Positions 10,401 to 18,153 of a stretch of 64,000 nucleotides of DNA are shown here, in pieces; position 1 is the stretch's first letter, and every line of letters begins with the position of its first letter. Made by a program: the position numbers and the translations under genes. A model generated the notes under the pieces. The model was not told the DNA's origin, ran no database searches, and saw only the letters and a list, made by a program, of their open reading frames with translations. The stretch is from Psychrobacter sp. NG254. Its GTDB lineage: Bacteria > Pseudomonadota > Gammaproteobacteria > Pseudomonadales > Moraxellaceae. The DNA lies in NCBI RefSeq assembly GCF_015277735.1, contig NZ_JADHDA010000001.1, positions 186,001 through 250,000 on the forward strand, written 5' to 3'.

Positions 10401-12462
10401 GCGTGGCAAGCTGGTCAATTTAGCCAACAGTCCAAGTCAGCTTATCATTACGGCTGAGGGCTTAGATGCTGCTGGACAAAGTTTTGATAACATCAAACTG
10501 TCACTCAATGGCACCGAAAAAGCTCATGTCATTGATCTGAATGTTGCCAACAAGCGATTGGATGTGGGTGCGAGAATCAAAGGCGGCTTTGATCGAGACA
10601 AGCTGAGCTGGTCAGGTGTAATCGGCAAAGGCCGTATCAAATCAAAGTATGCGACCTTAAATCAGTTACAGCCAGCACAATTGATTGTGAACCTACCGCA
10701 TGACCAAAATGGTAAAAACAGTGATCTAAAAGTACAGCTTGCTGCCCATTGTTGGCAAGCGACTGACCACACAGGTAAGTTATGTTTGCGTGAAAATTTG
10801 TTTGCATCGCCAGACAGCGGAGAAGTCAATATTGCGCTACAGAACCTAGATACGTCATTATTTTCGGTATTTTTGCCAAAAGATATAGACTGGAATGCCA
10901 AGATCAATGGTAAAGCGATTGTCGGTTGGAAACGTGGTCGTCCGCCAACCATCAACACCACGCTGTATTCAGACAATGGCAAAATCGGTCTGCTGCAAGA
11001 TGGTGATAGTACTCCTGTGACGTTGTCTTATAAGCGTGTCTCACTCATTGCTTTGTCTGTGCCTGAAGGCATCAAGCTGCGTACAGATATTAATACTGGT
11101 CGAGGTGCTCGCGGCTATGCCGAGGCTATCGTTGATCCTTATAGCACACCCAAGCCCATCTCTGGCGCGCTGGTGCTCAATGAGCTTGATCTGGCGATAT
11201 TTAAGCCGTTCTTCCCTGGTATGCGTGTCCTAAAAGGTAACGTGACAATGGCAGGTGGACTAGGCGGCACACTAGAAAAACCGCAGTTTTATGGTGATGT
11301 CAAACTCTCTAATGGCCGTATCGCGATGCTGGATCTGCCCGTGAATCTGACCAATGTGAATACAGAAGCCAAAATTCGTGGCACACAGGCGACCATCGCT
11401 GGTACCTTTAATAGTGGTGGAGGAAAGGGCACCCTAGACGGTACGGTTAATTGGCAGCAGAAGCTACAGGCCAAGCTGAGTATCGTTGGTGAGCGCTTGT
11501 TGATTACGCAGCCGCCGCTACTGGTGGCTGAGATTGACCCTGATATCGACATCATCGTTCGACCAGGCGACCGCTATGTGGATATCAAAGGTGCCATTAG
11601 TGTCCCAACGGCGACGATTCGTCCGCCAGAGGCCAGTGAAGATATCATCACTCAGACTGAAGATGCGGTGGTGCTAGATCGTCGTTTGATTGGTAATATC
11701 GATGAAGTATTGGCTATCTCCAAGCCTTGGTCGATCAATGCAGATATTGGTGTCGACTTGGGTGATGATATTAATTTTCGAGGCTTTGGTGCGGTTATTC
11801 CTTTGGCAGGCGCTATTAACATCACCCAAAATGGCACAGGTATTATGCGAGCCAAGGGGGTCGTTCAGGTCTCACGTCGTACCAATATCAATGCCTTTGG
11901 CCAGAGTTTGGAGCTAAACTACGGGCAAGTGCGTTTCAATGGCGATGTGATGAAGCCTAGCCTCAGTATTGAAGCTGCCAAAACCATCAGTGGTAAAACC
12001 GTTGGCTTACGAGTCAAAGGCTCTACTGAAAGTCCCAATATCGTTGTCTTTAATAATGCCGGATTGACCCAGCAGCAAGCGATGAATGCATTGGTCACCG
12101 GTCGTATCGACAATAAGAGCGCCACCCAAATCAGTGAGCAAGGGTTCAAGTCGCAGGTGACCAATAACTTAGCCGCCGCTGGATTGAGTTTTGGCCTTAG
12201 TGGCACACGCACTTTAACCAATCAAATTGGTCAAGCTTTTGGGTTGCAGAGTCTTACGGTTGATGCCTCAGGCAGTAGCGAGGACACCAATGTCAATGTC
12301 ACCGGTTACGTGACGCCTGACTTATATATCCGCTATGGCGTGGGTGTATTTAATGCTCAGAACAGTCTTTCTGTTCGTTATCAGCTCACACGCCGCATTT
12401 ACGTTGAAGCCAGTTCAGCGGCAGAAAACGCAGTTGATGTGGTTTATAGTTGGCAGTTCTAA
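7468..12462 (+). CDS. tamB: TamB, inner-membrane-anchored AsmA/TamB-family bridge protein
   Basis: Partner of TamA: a very long periplasm-spanning protein (about 1664 residues) proposed to bridge inner and outer membranes for outer-membrane protein insertion and phospholipid transport. One N-terminal signal-anchor helix lies at about residues 25-55 (FLLKLLGLMLVILAIMFAIFFYAAG). A long run of repeating beta-strand segments follows, with recurrent LPAGRLSI and GxxGxxxxNGxxDLRKxIxW patterns near residues 640-850, typical of AsmA/TamB beta-taco folds. The C-terminal ~350 residues form the conserved DUF490 domain, ending in an aromatic Tyr-Ser-Trp-Gln-Phe. The frame is also open from a TTG at 7459, but that codon directly follows a TAG and lacks a ribosome-binding site, so I start at the ATG at 7468. 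A terminator follows at 12642. Confidence 0.95.
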   Translation: MLTKNTPPNPAPDEDPAQRDARAVRRFYPLSFLLKLLGLMLVILAIMFAIFFYAAGTDAGTKFILEKVSAETGIDFQYGQGNLRDGIWVTDIDIEATEDLEILVDKAYVKIGWRAVFAKEVHLSDATIQTIEIINKKPPTGEPFDYKTLKLPVNLRFDQATIKKVIYKQVTKDPIIINNIKARDLTWVGSTVTVGRGDLQYADIVKVSALQGEIDLQGDYPLDLSAIAEVSALEKAYIDPLNITATGTLKRTVGKVRSRYNDNDVRGDFVVQGLDAGSPFDAKLQWDDILIPYAEGQDIRLQSGIATASGVISDIRLRINTDLTAKDIPSGHYQGRAVIANSQLRIDRLEADVPAGRLALQGILDWKEGFEATIRASGRNFDIRRAIPDEYADFKAYAPKTLDGRVSLRYLQKNSTGNTQIDADLRQRDGEHVNANMIFGKTSAKSTQVAPLYIDAKWENLIRRDVPNIGNIDSPSGQADVILRGSRLSVDANAVIKELNAAPKGNYDVRLRKAGDIIDINRLNYNGIVGDLSGTGQIQLANKKRPLTWQIDASTKGLLPKEYRSDLPLERLTGRISARGRLLNITKSGVSGQRHVITLNNTDMQAQLDATQNSRTIGIKGSGDASVDIVGGELSVFDVRFDGQVDTADVPAGRLSIDAAGTPKLIRVRKLNYNGEAGAVKANGVIDLRKNIGWTIDGRFDQFNVGYFLPNNPAIITGDLKTSGEWQNAPKNSANATGKLQRFAINFDGVLDAEQLPAGKLSIEASGDSQLIRIKRFRHVGAAGSINASGTVDVRKGIAWDVNAVMDRFNIGYFLKDTPSRITGTIDTDGSWGDTQQIINIKQVNLSGMLKGQPLSAKGSLSAKMRLPKDLASYLKRLQTQDAQAQYKQVNALIDSLNANNLVLRWGDNYVTANGNAKQLQTKINITSLDQLSSQLAGKVTGGATLSQPAGQALPTIYIDLVGERLALPGFVLRQGRVRGKLVNLANSPSQLIITAEGLDAAGQSFDNIKLSLNGTEKAHVIDLNVANKRLDVGARIKGGFDRDKLSWSGVIGKGRIKSKYATLNQLQPAQLIVNLPHDQNGKNSDLKVQLAAHCWQATDHTGKLCLRENLFASPDSGEVNIALQNLDTSLFSVFLPKDIDWNAKINGKAIVGWKRGRPPTINTTLYSDNGKIGLLQDGDSTPVTLSYKRVSLIALSVPEGIKLRTDINTGRGARGYAEAIVDPYSTPKPISGALVLNELDLAIFKPFFPGMRVLKGNVTMAGGLGGTLEKPQFYGDVKLSNGRIAMLDLPVNLTNVNTEAKIRGTQATIAGTFNSGGGKGTLDGTVNWQQKLQAKLSIVGERLLITQPPLLVAEIDPDIDIIVRPGDRYVDIKGAISVPTATIRPPEASEDIITQTEDAVVLDRRLIGNIDEVLAISKPWSINADIGVDLGDDINFRGFGAVIPLAGAINITQNGTGIMRAKGVVQVSRRTNINAFGQSLELNYGQVRFNGDVMKPSLSIEAAKTISGKTVGLRVKGSTESPNIVVFNNAGLTQQQAMNALVTGRIDNKSATQISEQGFKSQVTNNLAAAGLSFGLSGTRTLTNQIGQAFGLQSLTVDASGSSEDTNVNVTGYVTPDLYIRYGVGVFNAQNSLSVRYQLTRRIYVEASSAAENAVDVVYSWQF

Positions 12463-12471
12463 ACGTCACGC

Positions 12472-12579
12472 TATAGTCAGAGAACGACTAAACTGCTACG
12501 GTGTTAGTCTCCCTAGATGTACTACTTGTACAATCTGTAGTTGGCTGCCTTGTAGCTGTTTTAGGTTTCTTTGACTATA
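12472..12579. repeat. MITE-like 108-bp repeat, copy 2, downstream of tamB
   Basis: Begins TATAGTCAGAGAA and ends TTTCTTTGACTATA, giving terminal inverted repeats of about 13 bases with one mismatch. The interior (GTGTTAGTCTCCCT, GGCTGCCTTGTAG) aligns with the reverse complement of the copy at 7284-7390. It sits nine bases after the tamB stop codon and before its terminator, and is non-coding. Confidence 0.75.
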
Positions 12580-12641
12580 AATGACTGTCGATAGCTAACA
12601 GCTATCTCAACTAATGATGACCATAGTAATTTTTAACCAAT

Positions 12642-12674
12642 AAAAAAACGCCTTAGTATCTAAGGCGTTTTTTT
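12642..12674 (+). terminator. Bidirectional rho-independent terminator between tamB and hemP
   Basis: Stem CGCCTTAG/CTAAGGCG with a 3-base loop, flanked by seven A on the left and seven T on the right, so it can end both tamB (plus) and hemP (minus). Confidence 0.92.
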
Positions 12675-12701
12675 ATCAGTAGACATCGAGTGATGTTCAT
12701 T

Positions 12702-12866
12702 CTATTTGGTTAGAATTAGGCGGTTATTACGAGTTAAGCGCAGACGATATTCTTCACCTTCATGTTCGATACGCACTTCTTTGGTCAAAGCAAACAGATG
12801 CTGTGACTGTAATGTAGGGAGACGGTTTTCGCGGCAATTCAAATAACGAGAGATGACCATGCTCAT
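12702..12866 (-). CDS. hemP: HemP-family hemin uptake protein
   Basis: A 54-residue protein too short for most ORF filters. Its C-terminus, EGEEYRLRLTRNNRLILTK, is the hallmark of the HemP/HmuP family, small proteins encoded with haem-uptake systems and shown in some bacteria to activate haem-receptor genes. The ATG at 12866 has a strong ribosome-binding site (AAGGAA, 6-7 bases upstream). A Fur-type operator covers the -10 of its promoter at 12933-12961, so expression should rise under iron limitation. No haem receptor, TonB or ABC transporter gene lies next to it, so it appears to be an orphan member. Whether it acts in uptake or regulation cannot be told from sequence. Confidence 0.88.
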   Translation of the reverse strand: MSMVISRYLNCRENRLPTLQSQHLFALTKEVRIEHEGEEYRLRLTRNNRLILTK

Positions 12867-13221
12867 GGTAAATTCCTTTTGATAAAATAGTGGCTCATAC
12901 TGGCCATAGAGTAATTGGCTTTAACGATAATAATTATCATTTAGATTCGTATAATTTGCAAGCTAATTGATAAAATAAAATGCAGTTATTGTGTAAACTT
13001 ATCTAAGCCTGCTGTCATAAAGCACCAATTTCATGCTTCATCTGTCTTAATAAACGTATTTGTGAACGGGTGTCATTTATAAAATTACTTGCGTTTTATG
13101 TATGCAAATACCGCTCTGTACCATACGTGTCATACATCGATATCGTTTTAACTTAACTATTTCAACTCAGCCATTTCAACTTAACTGTTTCGACCTGTCT
13201 ATAAAAATAGAGAATATTGCT
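12867..13221. other. Intergenic region between hemP and the Nudix gene
   Basis: 355 bases. The left part holds the hemP promoter and Fur box. The right part could encode a 40-residue extension of the Nudix protein from an ATG at 13102, but that stretch has no family resemblance. No other structure was seen. Confidence 0.5.
12926..12961 (-). promoter_or_regulatory. hemP promoter with overlapping Fur box
   Basis: On the minus strand, -35 TTGCAA (12961-12956) and -10 GATAAT (12938-12933) are separated by exactly 17 bases. The -10 lies inside a Fur-box-like palindrome at about 12926-12944 (GATAATAATTATCATTTAG), which matches 14 of 19 positions of the E. coli consensus. This geometry predicts repression by Fur-Fe2+. 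Confidence 0.85.
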
Positions 13222-14373
13222 ATGCCACATCAAAAAAATAACCCAACACCAGACACTACAAAAACCATCGTTAATGTCGCAGTCGCTGTTATTCACTATA
13301 AAAATCAGTACTTACTCGGATTTCGGGATGCCGCTCAGCACCAAGGCAATCGCTATGAGTTTGTCGGTGGCAAGATAGAGACCGGTGAGTCAGCCACACA
13401 GGCGTTGATTCGAGAGGTAGCTGAAGAAGCTGGCATTGCTATTGGTGACAGTGTCATTGTTAAGCTCGGCCGCCTGCATCACGATTATGGCGATAAAAAA
13501 GTCAGCTTGCAGGTATACAAGGTGGAGCTAACCATCCAGCAGTATGAGCAACACAAACATCGTCAATACGGCCTAGAAGGACAGGCTCTGACATGGGTAG
13601 ACAAGGCTGGGTTATTAGCAGGGGAGTATCACTTGCCCGCGGCCAATAAAACCATTTTAGCGTGGCTACAACTGCCAGAAAGCATAGCAATTACCTATCC
13701 AGTATCACACTTTAATGACTGTCCAGATCCAGCGACAGCGTGGCTACAATATCATCAAGAAAAACTGCCAATGGCGGCTTGGGTTTATATCCGTTTGAAG
13801 CAATCTGGCTCAGCGCATATGGCCAAGCAGCTCATGGCAGCACGACCAGACATTCAAGTGATTTTATCGCATCGTGACCATAGAGAGTCTCTGACCAAAC
13901 ATATCGAGCCAGTCGCCTATGATATAGACACAGAACATCAAGTCCGTGCCATGCACCTGACACATACCGAGCTACTGAAATGGGCTGATAACATTCTTGG
14001 TGGATTAGGGTTTGAGGCATCATCGGATACTGAGAATGTGCTAGATGGTTACTCATCAAGCGGCTATTTATCAAGCAACCAGCCATTGATTGTTAGCTGT
14101 CATGATATTGCTAGCATTACAGCTGCTAATAAGCTCGCTGATGCTAGATTACAGCAGCAACTGCCTCCAGTGATAGGGGCTTTTTTGTCTCCTGTCCTTG
14201 CCACCCAAACTCATCCTGATACAACGCCACTTGGCTGGGAGACATGGTCTACGTTGGCACAGCTGGCTGATATGCCAGTCATTGGTTTGGGCGGTGTGAC
14301 ACCATTGATGCTGGATCAAGCATTAGAGAATGGCGGCGTCAGTGTTGCAGGTATTCGTGAATTTGTACGATAG
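13222..14373 (+). CDS. Nudix hydrolase (MutT-like) fused to a thiamine-phosphate-synthase-like domain
   Basis: A two-domain protein of 383 residues. The N-terminal half is a MutT-type Nudix hydrolase: the Nudix box GGKIETGESATQALIREVAEEAG lies at about residues 49-71, with all catalytic glutamates present. MutT removes 8-oxo-dGTP and prevents A:T to C:G transversions. The C-terminal ~170 residues resemble the TenI/thiamine phosphate synthase barrel, ending in the phosphate-binding GLGGVTPL segment. This fusion is known in several gammaproteobacteria, and the C-terminal activity is generally unproven. The frame is open from an ATG at 13102, but the ATG at 13222 gives a family-like N-terminus and follows an AGAGA motif, so I use it. 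No operon partner is evident. Confidence 0.85.
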   Translation: MPHQKNNPTPDTTKTIVNVAVAVIHYKNQYLLGFRDAAQHQGNRYEFVGGKIETGESATQALIREVAEEAGIAIGDSVIVKLGRLHHDYGDKKVSLQVYKVELTIQQYEQHKHRQYGLEGQALTWVDKAGLLAGEYHLPAANKTILAWLQLPESIAITYPVSHFNDCPDPATAWLQYHQEKLPMAAWVYIRLKQSGSAHMAKQLMAARPDIQVILSHRDHRESLTKHIEPVAYDIDTEHQVRAMHLTHTELLKWADNILGGLGFEASSDTENVLDGYSSSGYLSSNQPLIVSCHDIASITAANKLADARLQQQLPPVIGAFLSPVLATQTHPDTTPLGWETWSTLAQLADMPVIGLGGVTPLMLDQALENGGVSVAGIREFVR

Positions 14374-14516
14374 CGATCCATTATAGCCATCAGTTAGCGC
14401 CACCAACCAAGAGTAAAATATTAACCGCGAAATCTGAACCCTATATTGGGCACATTTATATGGATGCTAATGTCGCTCATATGAGTGTGCGTATTGATGA
14501 AAATTCGTAAGTAGAT

Positions 14517-14612
14517 GCAACGGAATTTTAAGATGTTTATCCAGTAAGTAACCATATGATTGTGATGTGTTCATAGCAAAGCATAAACCCATCGTTACTT
14601 ACAAACCGTTGC
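14517..14612. repeat. Nested inverted repeat (possible structured RNA)
   Basis: The outer arms are GCAACGG (14517-14523) and CCGTTGC (14606-14612). The inner arms are GTAAGTAAC (14544-14552) and GTTACTTAC (14594-14602), all perfectly complementary and in the correct order to form one two-part stem. It is not followed by a T-tract, so it is not a simple terminator. Confidence 0.55.
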
Positions 14613-14718
14613 GTTTCCCTACATTGGACTCCTATTTTAATGACGCCGTTGGCTTTAGTATGTATTGCATATCTATAGCGCATTGATTCTATTTCTATTT
14701 GATAAACATACATTTGAC

Positions 14719-14756
14719 CAAAAATTTGTTAAAACAATAACAATAACAAATTTTTG
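14719..14756. promoter_or_regulatory. Perfect 13-bp inverted repeat upstream of the lipocalin gene
   Basis: CAAAAATTTGTTA (14719-14731) and TAACAAATTTTTG (14744-14756) are perfect complements separated by 12 bases. A TTGACC (14714-14719) followed after 17 bases by ATAACA could be a promoter overlapping the left arm. Operator-like; the regulator is unknown. Confidence 0.5.
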
Positions 14757-14867
14757 TAAAAGCGGTTTGTGTTAAGGGTCTCAAGCAACAGCGATGCCGT
14801 TAAAACATAGAAATAGATCAGCGAGATAGAAAGCACCTAAACAGTCATCATAAATAGTGGTACTCCT

Positions 14868-16103
14868 ATGAAAGCCGATAAGTTACCTAAATCAGCTTGG
14901 TCTGGTTCACAGGCAGCTGGTTCTCAGTCTCAGCAGCTAAAACAGTCGTCTAGCTACAACGAACGTGGCTATGACGAGCACAACGTTGGCATGCAACAAC
15001 ATGACCCTATCAGTCATGCTAGTAATGACGCCAGCTACCATCGCGATCACTTGAGTCATGATAGCCTCCAGCATTTAGCAAAACAAAGCGCAAAGCAAGA
15101 CTGCTATCTTGGATATAGAAGTAACAAGAGCAGTAGTGACAAAAAGAGCTGTGATCAAAAAAAATCCAGCATGATTGATACTCATAGAGCCAATAGTTAT
15201 GAAGAGTCACCAAAGCTAGATAAAGATGAGCCATTGATGGCAGCGCGTTTTGACGACAAAAAGAACAATATTAGCAATGACACAAGCAACAGAGCTAAGG
15301 GCAAAAATAAAGCTAAGAGCAATCAAGTTACGACAGATAACCTCAATAACAGCGATACCTTGCTGGGTAGATTGGGCAGTAAAAACGTATCAAACAAAGA
15401 CATACCGGAGCGCATATTTATGAATGGACTGATCAAACATACAGGTATTGCCTTAGCGATTATTATACCATTGGCTGCGTTTTCAGCTTATGCTGCTACG
15501 CCTTCAGTCAATGCAGCGTCTATGGCTGCTACCAATGCAACGATGGATAAGACGACAACAGAGACGCTGTCTATCGAACCAAGCGCCATCATTCATAAGT
15601 CTGCAAATACCCCAACGACAGTCGATAGCGTCGACCTCAAAAAGTATGCCGGAACGTGGTACGAGATAGGGCGCTTACCGATGTATTTTCAACGTAAATG
15701 CGCAGGTGATGTTACGGCCAATTATGTCCAAAAAGCTGATGGTAAAGGTATAAGTGTCACTAACAAGTGTATGGCCGAAGATGGCTCGGAGATTGTTGCT
15801 GAAGGTCTAGCAAAGCCGGCGGATGAGACGGGTAGCAAGCTAAAAGTAACTTTTTTGCCCTCGTGGATTCGTTGGTTACCAGTTGGCCGTGCCGATTATT
15901 GGGTACTAGCACGTGATGCTGATTATAAAACGGCATTGGTCGGCACACCTGACAAAGATTATTTATGGCTATTGGCTCGTTCGCCTAATATCAGTCAAGA
16001 GACCTACTCTAAATATCGTCAGATTGCACAACAACAAGGTTATGATTTAAAAGAATTTAAGCTCACACCGCAAACCAATCAGACGGTAAATCTAACGCCA
16101 TAG
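14868..16103 (+). CDS. Lipocalin family protein (Blc-like) with a long hydrophilic N-terminal extension
   Basis: The C-terminal ~165 residues are a bacterial lipocalin: the GxW motif (YAGTWYEIGRLPMYFQRKC) begins near residue 258, followed by Blc-type signatures (WLPVGRADYWVLARD, DYLWLLARSP). Lipocalins bind small hydrophobic ligands such as fatty acids or lysophospholipids, usually at the outer membrane. A signal-peptide-like segment (MNGLIKHTGIALAIIIPLAAFSAYA) begins at residue 185, corresponding to an ATG at 15421 with a good GGAG ribosome-binding site nine bases upstream. That ATG is probably a real start and would give a 227-residue exported protein without a lipobox. However, the frame is open for 184 more codons upstream, encoding a Lys/Ser/Gln/Asp-rich sequence, which is unlikely by chance. 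I annotate the full frame and flag both starts. Confidence 0.78.
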   Translation: MKADKLPKSAWSGSQAAGSQSQQLKQSSSYNERGYDEHNVGMQQHDPISHASNDASYHRDHLSHDSLQHLAKQSAKQDCYLGYRSNKSSSDKKSCDQKKSSMIDTHRANSYEESPKLDKDEPLMAARFDDKKNNISNDTSNRAKGKNKAKSNQVTTDNLNNSDTLLGRLGSKNVSNKDIPERIFMNGLIKHTGIALAIIIPLAAFSAYAATPSVNAASMAATNATMDKTTTETLSIEPSAIIHKSANTPTTVDSVDLKKYAGTWYEIGRLPMYFQRKCAGDVTANYVQKADGKGISVTNKCMAEDGSEIVAEGLAKPADETGSKLKVTFLPSWIRWLPVGRADYWVLARDADYKTALVGTPDKDYLWLLARSPNISQETYSKYRQIAQQQGYDLKEFKLTPQTNQTVNLTP

Positions 16104-16517
16104 TTAATATGAATATGAATATGAAAAGTTGAATTCTAATTGCAGAATGAGTTTGTATACCTGATTGAGCGCTGGTTATTATCAGATTACTTCAATTAAT
16201 AAAAATTCATAGTAACTCTTACTCAAGAAACCTAATAGGGCAGCATATATGGCTGCCTTTATTTTTATCTCTATTTATATATGAGTCTGTATATGAGAAT
16301 GAAACCTATTATGCACACTAGCTAATCGGTTACTACTGGCAAAATGAGGCATTTTAGGCTAAAATCTATGCGATTCAAATACTCTAGTGTCAATAATCCG
16401 TATTGATAGTGGTTGATTATCATATTAGAGTCACCATTTAGAGCATACACAACCTATCTATTTCATATTTCTTCATATTTTATTGATCATACATTACTGA
16501 CCATAAGGATGTTTCTC
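16104..16517. other. Intergenic region between the lipocalin gene and gap
   Basis: 414 bases. It holds the lipocalin terminator at 16239-16265. The right part is AT-rich and must carry the gap promoter, but I could not pick out a convincing -35/-10 pair. Confidence 0.5.
16239..16265 (+). terminator. Rho-independent terminator after the lipocalin gene
   Basis: Stem GGCAGC/GCTGCC with a short AT loop, followed by TTTATTTTTA. Confidence 0.75.
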
Positions 16518-17951
16518 GTGAGCAACGCTGATACCTTACGCCAATTACATCAAGACCACTTAAGCAACTATAACAATCAAGAGCAACAAGCGATTGAGCT
16601 AATGGGGTTGTTGAATAAGCTCTATAATGCGCAAGACGTACAAGTGACCTTGTTCGGCGAAACGCTAGACTCCACCTCAGTTGGTCAAATACTCGCTTTG
16701 CATCAAAAAGTTGCGTTGCGTGAACATGGCGCTAAGTCTATCGATATCGCTGATACGTTAGCGATGGTAAAAGTCATCGCAGAAAACAAAGATATCCAAG
16801 CGACTCGTATCGATGTTGGTCAATTGATTGCTAATGACACTGACGTACAAGCTGCGCTAAAATCTGTTAATAATGCAGGTGCCGTAAATGGCGCGACAGA
16901 TGTAGTATTATATGGTTTCGGCCGTATTGGTCGTATCTTGACCCGTTTATTACTGGCGCAAGCATCAAGTGCAAAAGGTATGCAGTTAAAAGCTATCGTC
17001 GTACGCCCAGCAGCTGCTGGTGACTTGGCCAAACGTATCTCATTGCTTGAGCGTGATTCGATTCATGGTAGATTCTTGGGTGGCATCAGTATCGATGATG
17101 ACAATAACGGTATGATTATTAATGGTCGTTTTGTACAAGTTATCTATGCGAAAGATCCTAGTGAAATCGACTACACCGCTTATGGTATCAACGATGCTCT
17201 CGTTATCGATAACACGGGCATCTGGAAAGACGAAGCAGGCCTTGGCAAGCATTTACAGTCTACTGGCGTGAAAAAAGTACTACTGACTGCCCCTGCTGGT
17301 GGCGATATCAAAAACGTTGTATATGGTGTGAACAATGACACGGTTGGTGATGACACTATCGTTAGTGCTGCCAGCTGTACGACCAATGCTATTACACCAA
17401 CGTTAAATGTATTGAATGATGAGTACGGTATCGAAAACGGTCACGTAGAGACTATTCACTCATTTACCAATGATCAAAACTTGGTTGATAACTATCATAA
17501 AGCAGACCGCCGTGGTCGTAGTGCTGTGATGAACATGGTTATCACGAGCACAGGCGCGGCAAAAGCAGTTGGTAAAGCATTACCAGAATTAAGTGGTAAG
17601 CTAACGGGCAACGCCATTCGTGTACCAACACCAAATGTCAGCTTAGCAATTTTGAACTTAACGCTTAAAACGGCACCAGAAAGTGCTGAAGCGTTGAATG
17701 AATTTTTGCGTAAAATTGCTAACAGCAGCACTTGGCAGTCGCAGATTGCTTATACAGATTCTACAGAAGCCGTATCAACAGATTTCGTTGGCACGACTCA
17801 TGTTGGCATCATCGATGCGCAAGCGACTATTCTGACTGGTAATCAAGCTATTGTGTATGTTTGGTATGACAACGAAGTAGGTTATAGTACTCAGGTATTG
17901 CGTCTAGCGACACAGATGGCCGGAATCAGCTACGCTCAGATTCCTGCATAG
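16518..17951 (+). CDS. gap: Glyceraldehyde-3-phosphate dehydrogenase, long form
   Basis: NAD(P)-dependent oxidation of glyceraldehyde 3-phosphate to 1,3-bisphosphoglycerate in central carbon metabolism. The Rossmann motif GFGRIGR sits near residue 132 and the catalytic cysteine is in ASCTTNAITPTLN; HSFTNDQNLVDNYHKADRRGRSA and the C-terminal WYDNEVGYS are family hallmarks. About 125 extra N-terminal residues precede the Rossmann fold, as in the long GAPDHs of Pseudomonas and Acinetobacter; their role is not evident from sequence. I start at the GTG at 16518 because AAGGA lies eight bases upstream and it gives the expected MSNADTL N-terminus. The frame is open from a TTG at 16413 and there is an ATG at 16509 overlapping the ribosome-binding site. 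Confidence 0.93.
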   Translation: MSNADTLRQLHQDHLSNYNNQEQQAIELMGLLNKLYNAQDVQVTLFGETLDSTSVGQILALHQKVALREHGAKSIDIADTLAMVKVIAENKDIQATRIDVGQLIANDTDVQAALKSVNNAGAVNGATDVVLYGFGRIGRILTRLLLAQASSAKGMQLKAIVVRPAAAGDLAKRISLLERDSIHGRFLGGISIDDDNNGMIINGRFVQVIYAKDPSEIDYTAYGINDALVIDNTGIWKDEAGLGKHLQSTGVKKVLLTAPAGGDIKNVVYGVNNDTVGDDTIVSAASCTTNAITPTLNVLNDEYGIENGHVETIHSFTNDQNLVDNYHKADRRGRSAVMNMVITSTGAAKAVGKALPELSGKLTGNAIRVPTPNVSLAILNLTLKTAPESAEALNEFLRKIANSSTWQSQIAYTDSTEAVSTDFVGTTHVGIIDAQATILTGNQAIVYVWYDNEVGYSTQVLRLATQMAGISYAQIPA

Positions 17952-18071
17952 AACGTTAAGCATAACAAACCAGATGTCTGATATTGTGTAAATTGGTGCG
18001 GGCATACTGCAAAATTTGCCATAATAGCGTCTGGTTTGGATAGCTTGATATTGCGTTAGCTGTCATACTTA

Positions 18072-18104
18072 AACACCCGATAGTCCGATTGATTATCGGG
18101 TGTT
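18072..18104 (+). terminator. Rho-independent terminator after gap
   Basis: An 11-bp perfect stem (AACACCCGATA/TATCGGGTGTT) with an 11-base loop, followed by ATTTTC. Confidence 0.85.
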
Positions 18105-18153
18105 ATTTTCATATTGAATATCAAATACAAGTAGCGTGCTTTTAGCGCTTATT

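Larger units (their letters stand above)
14374..14867. other. Intergenic region with two inverted-repeat structures, upstream of the lipocalin gene
   Basis: 494 bases without a supportable gene. It contains a nested inverted repeat at 14517-14612 and a perfect 13-bp inverted repeat at 14719-14756, each listed separately. A small non-coding RNA or an operator region is possible; nothing in the sequence decides between them. Confidence 0.5.
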
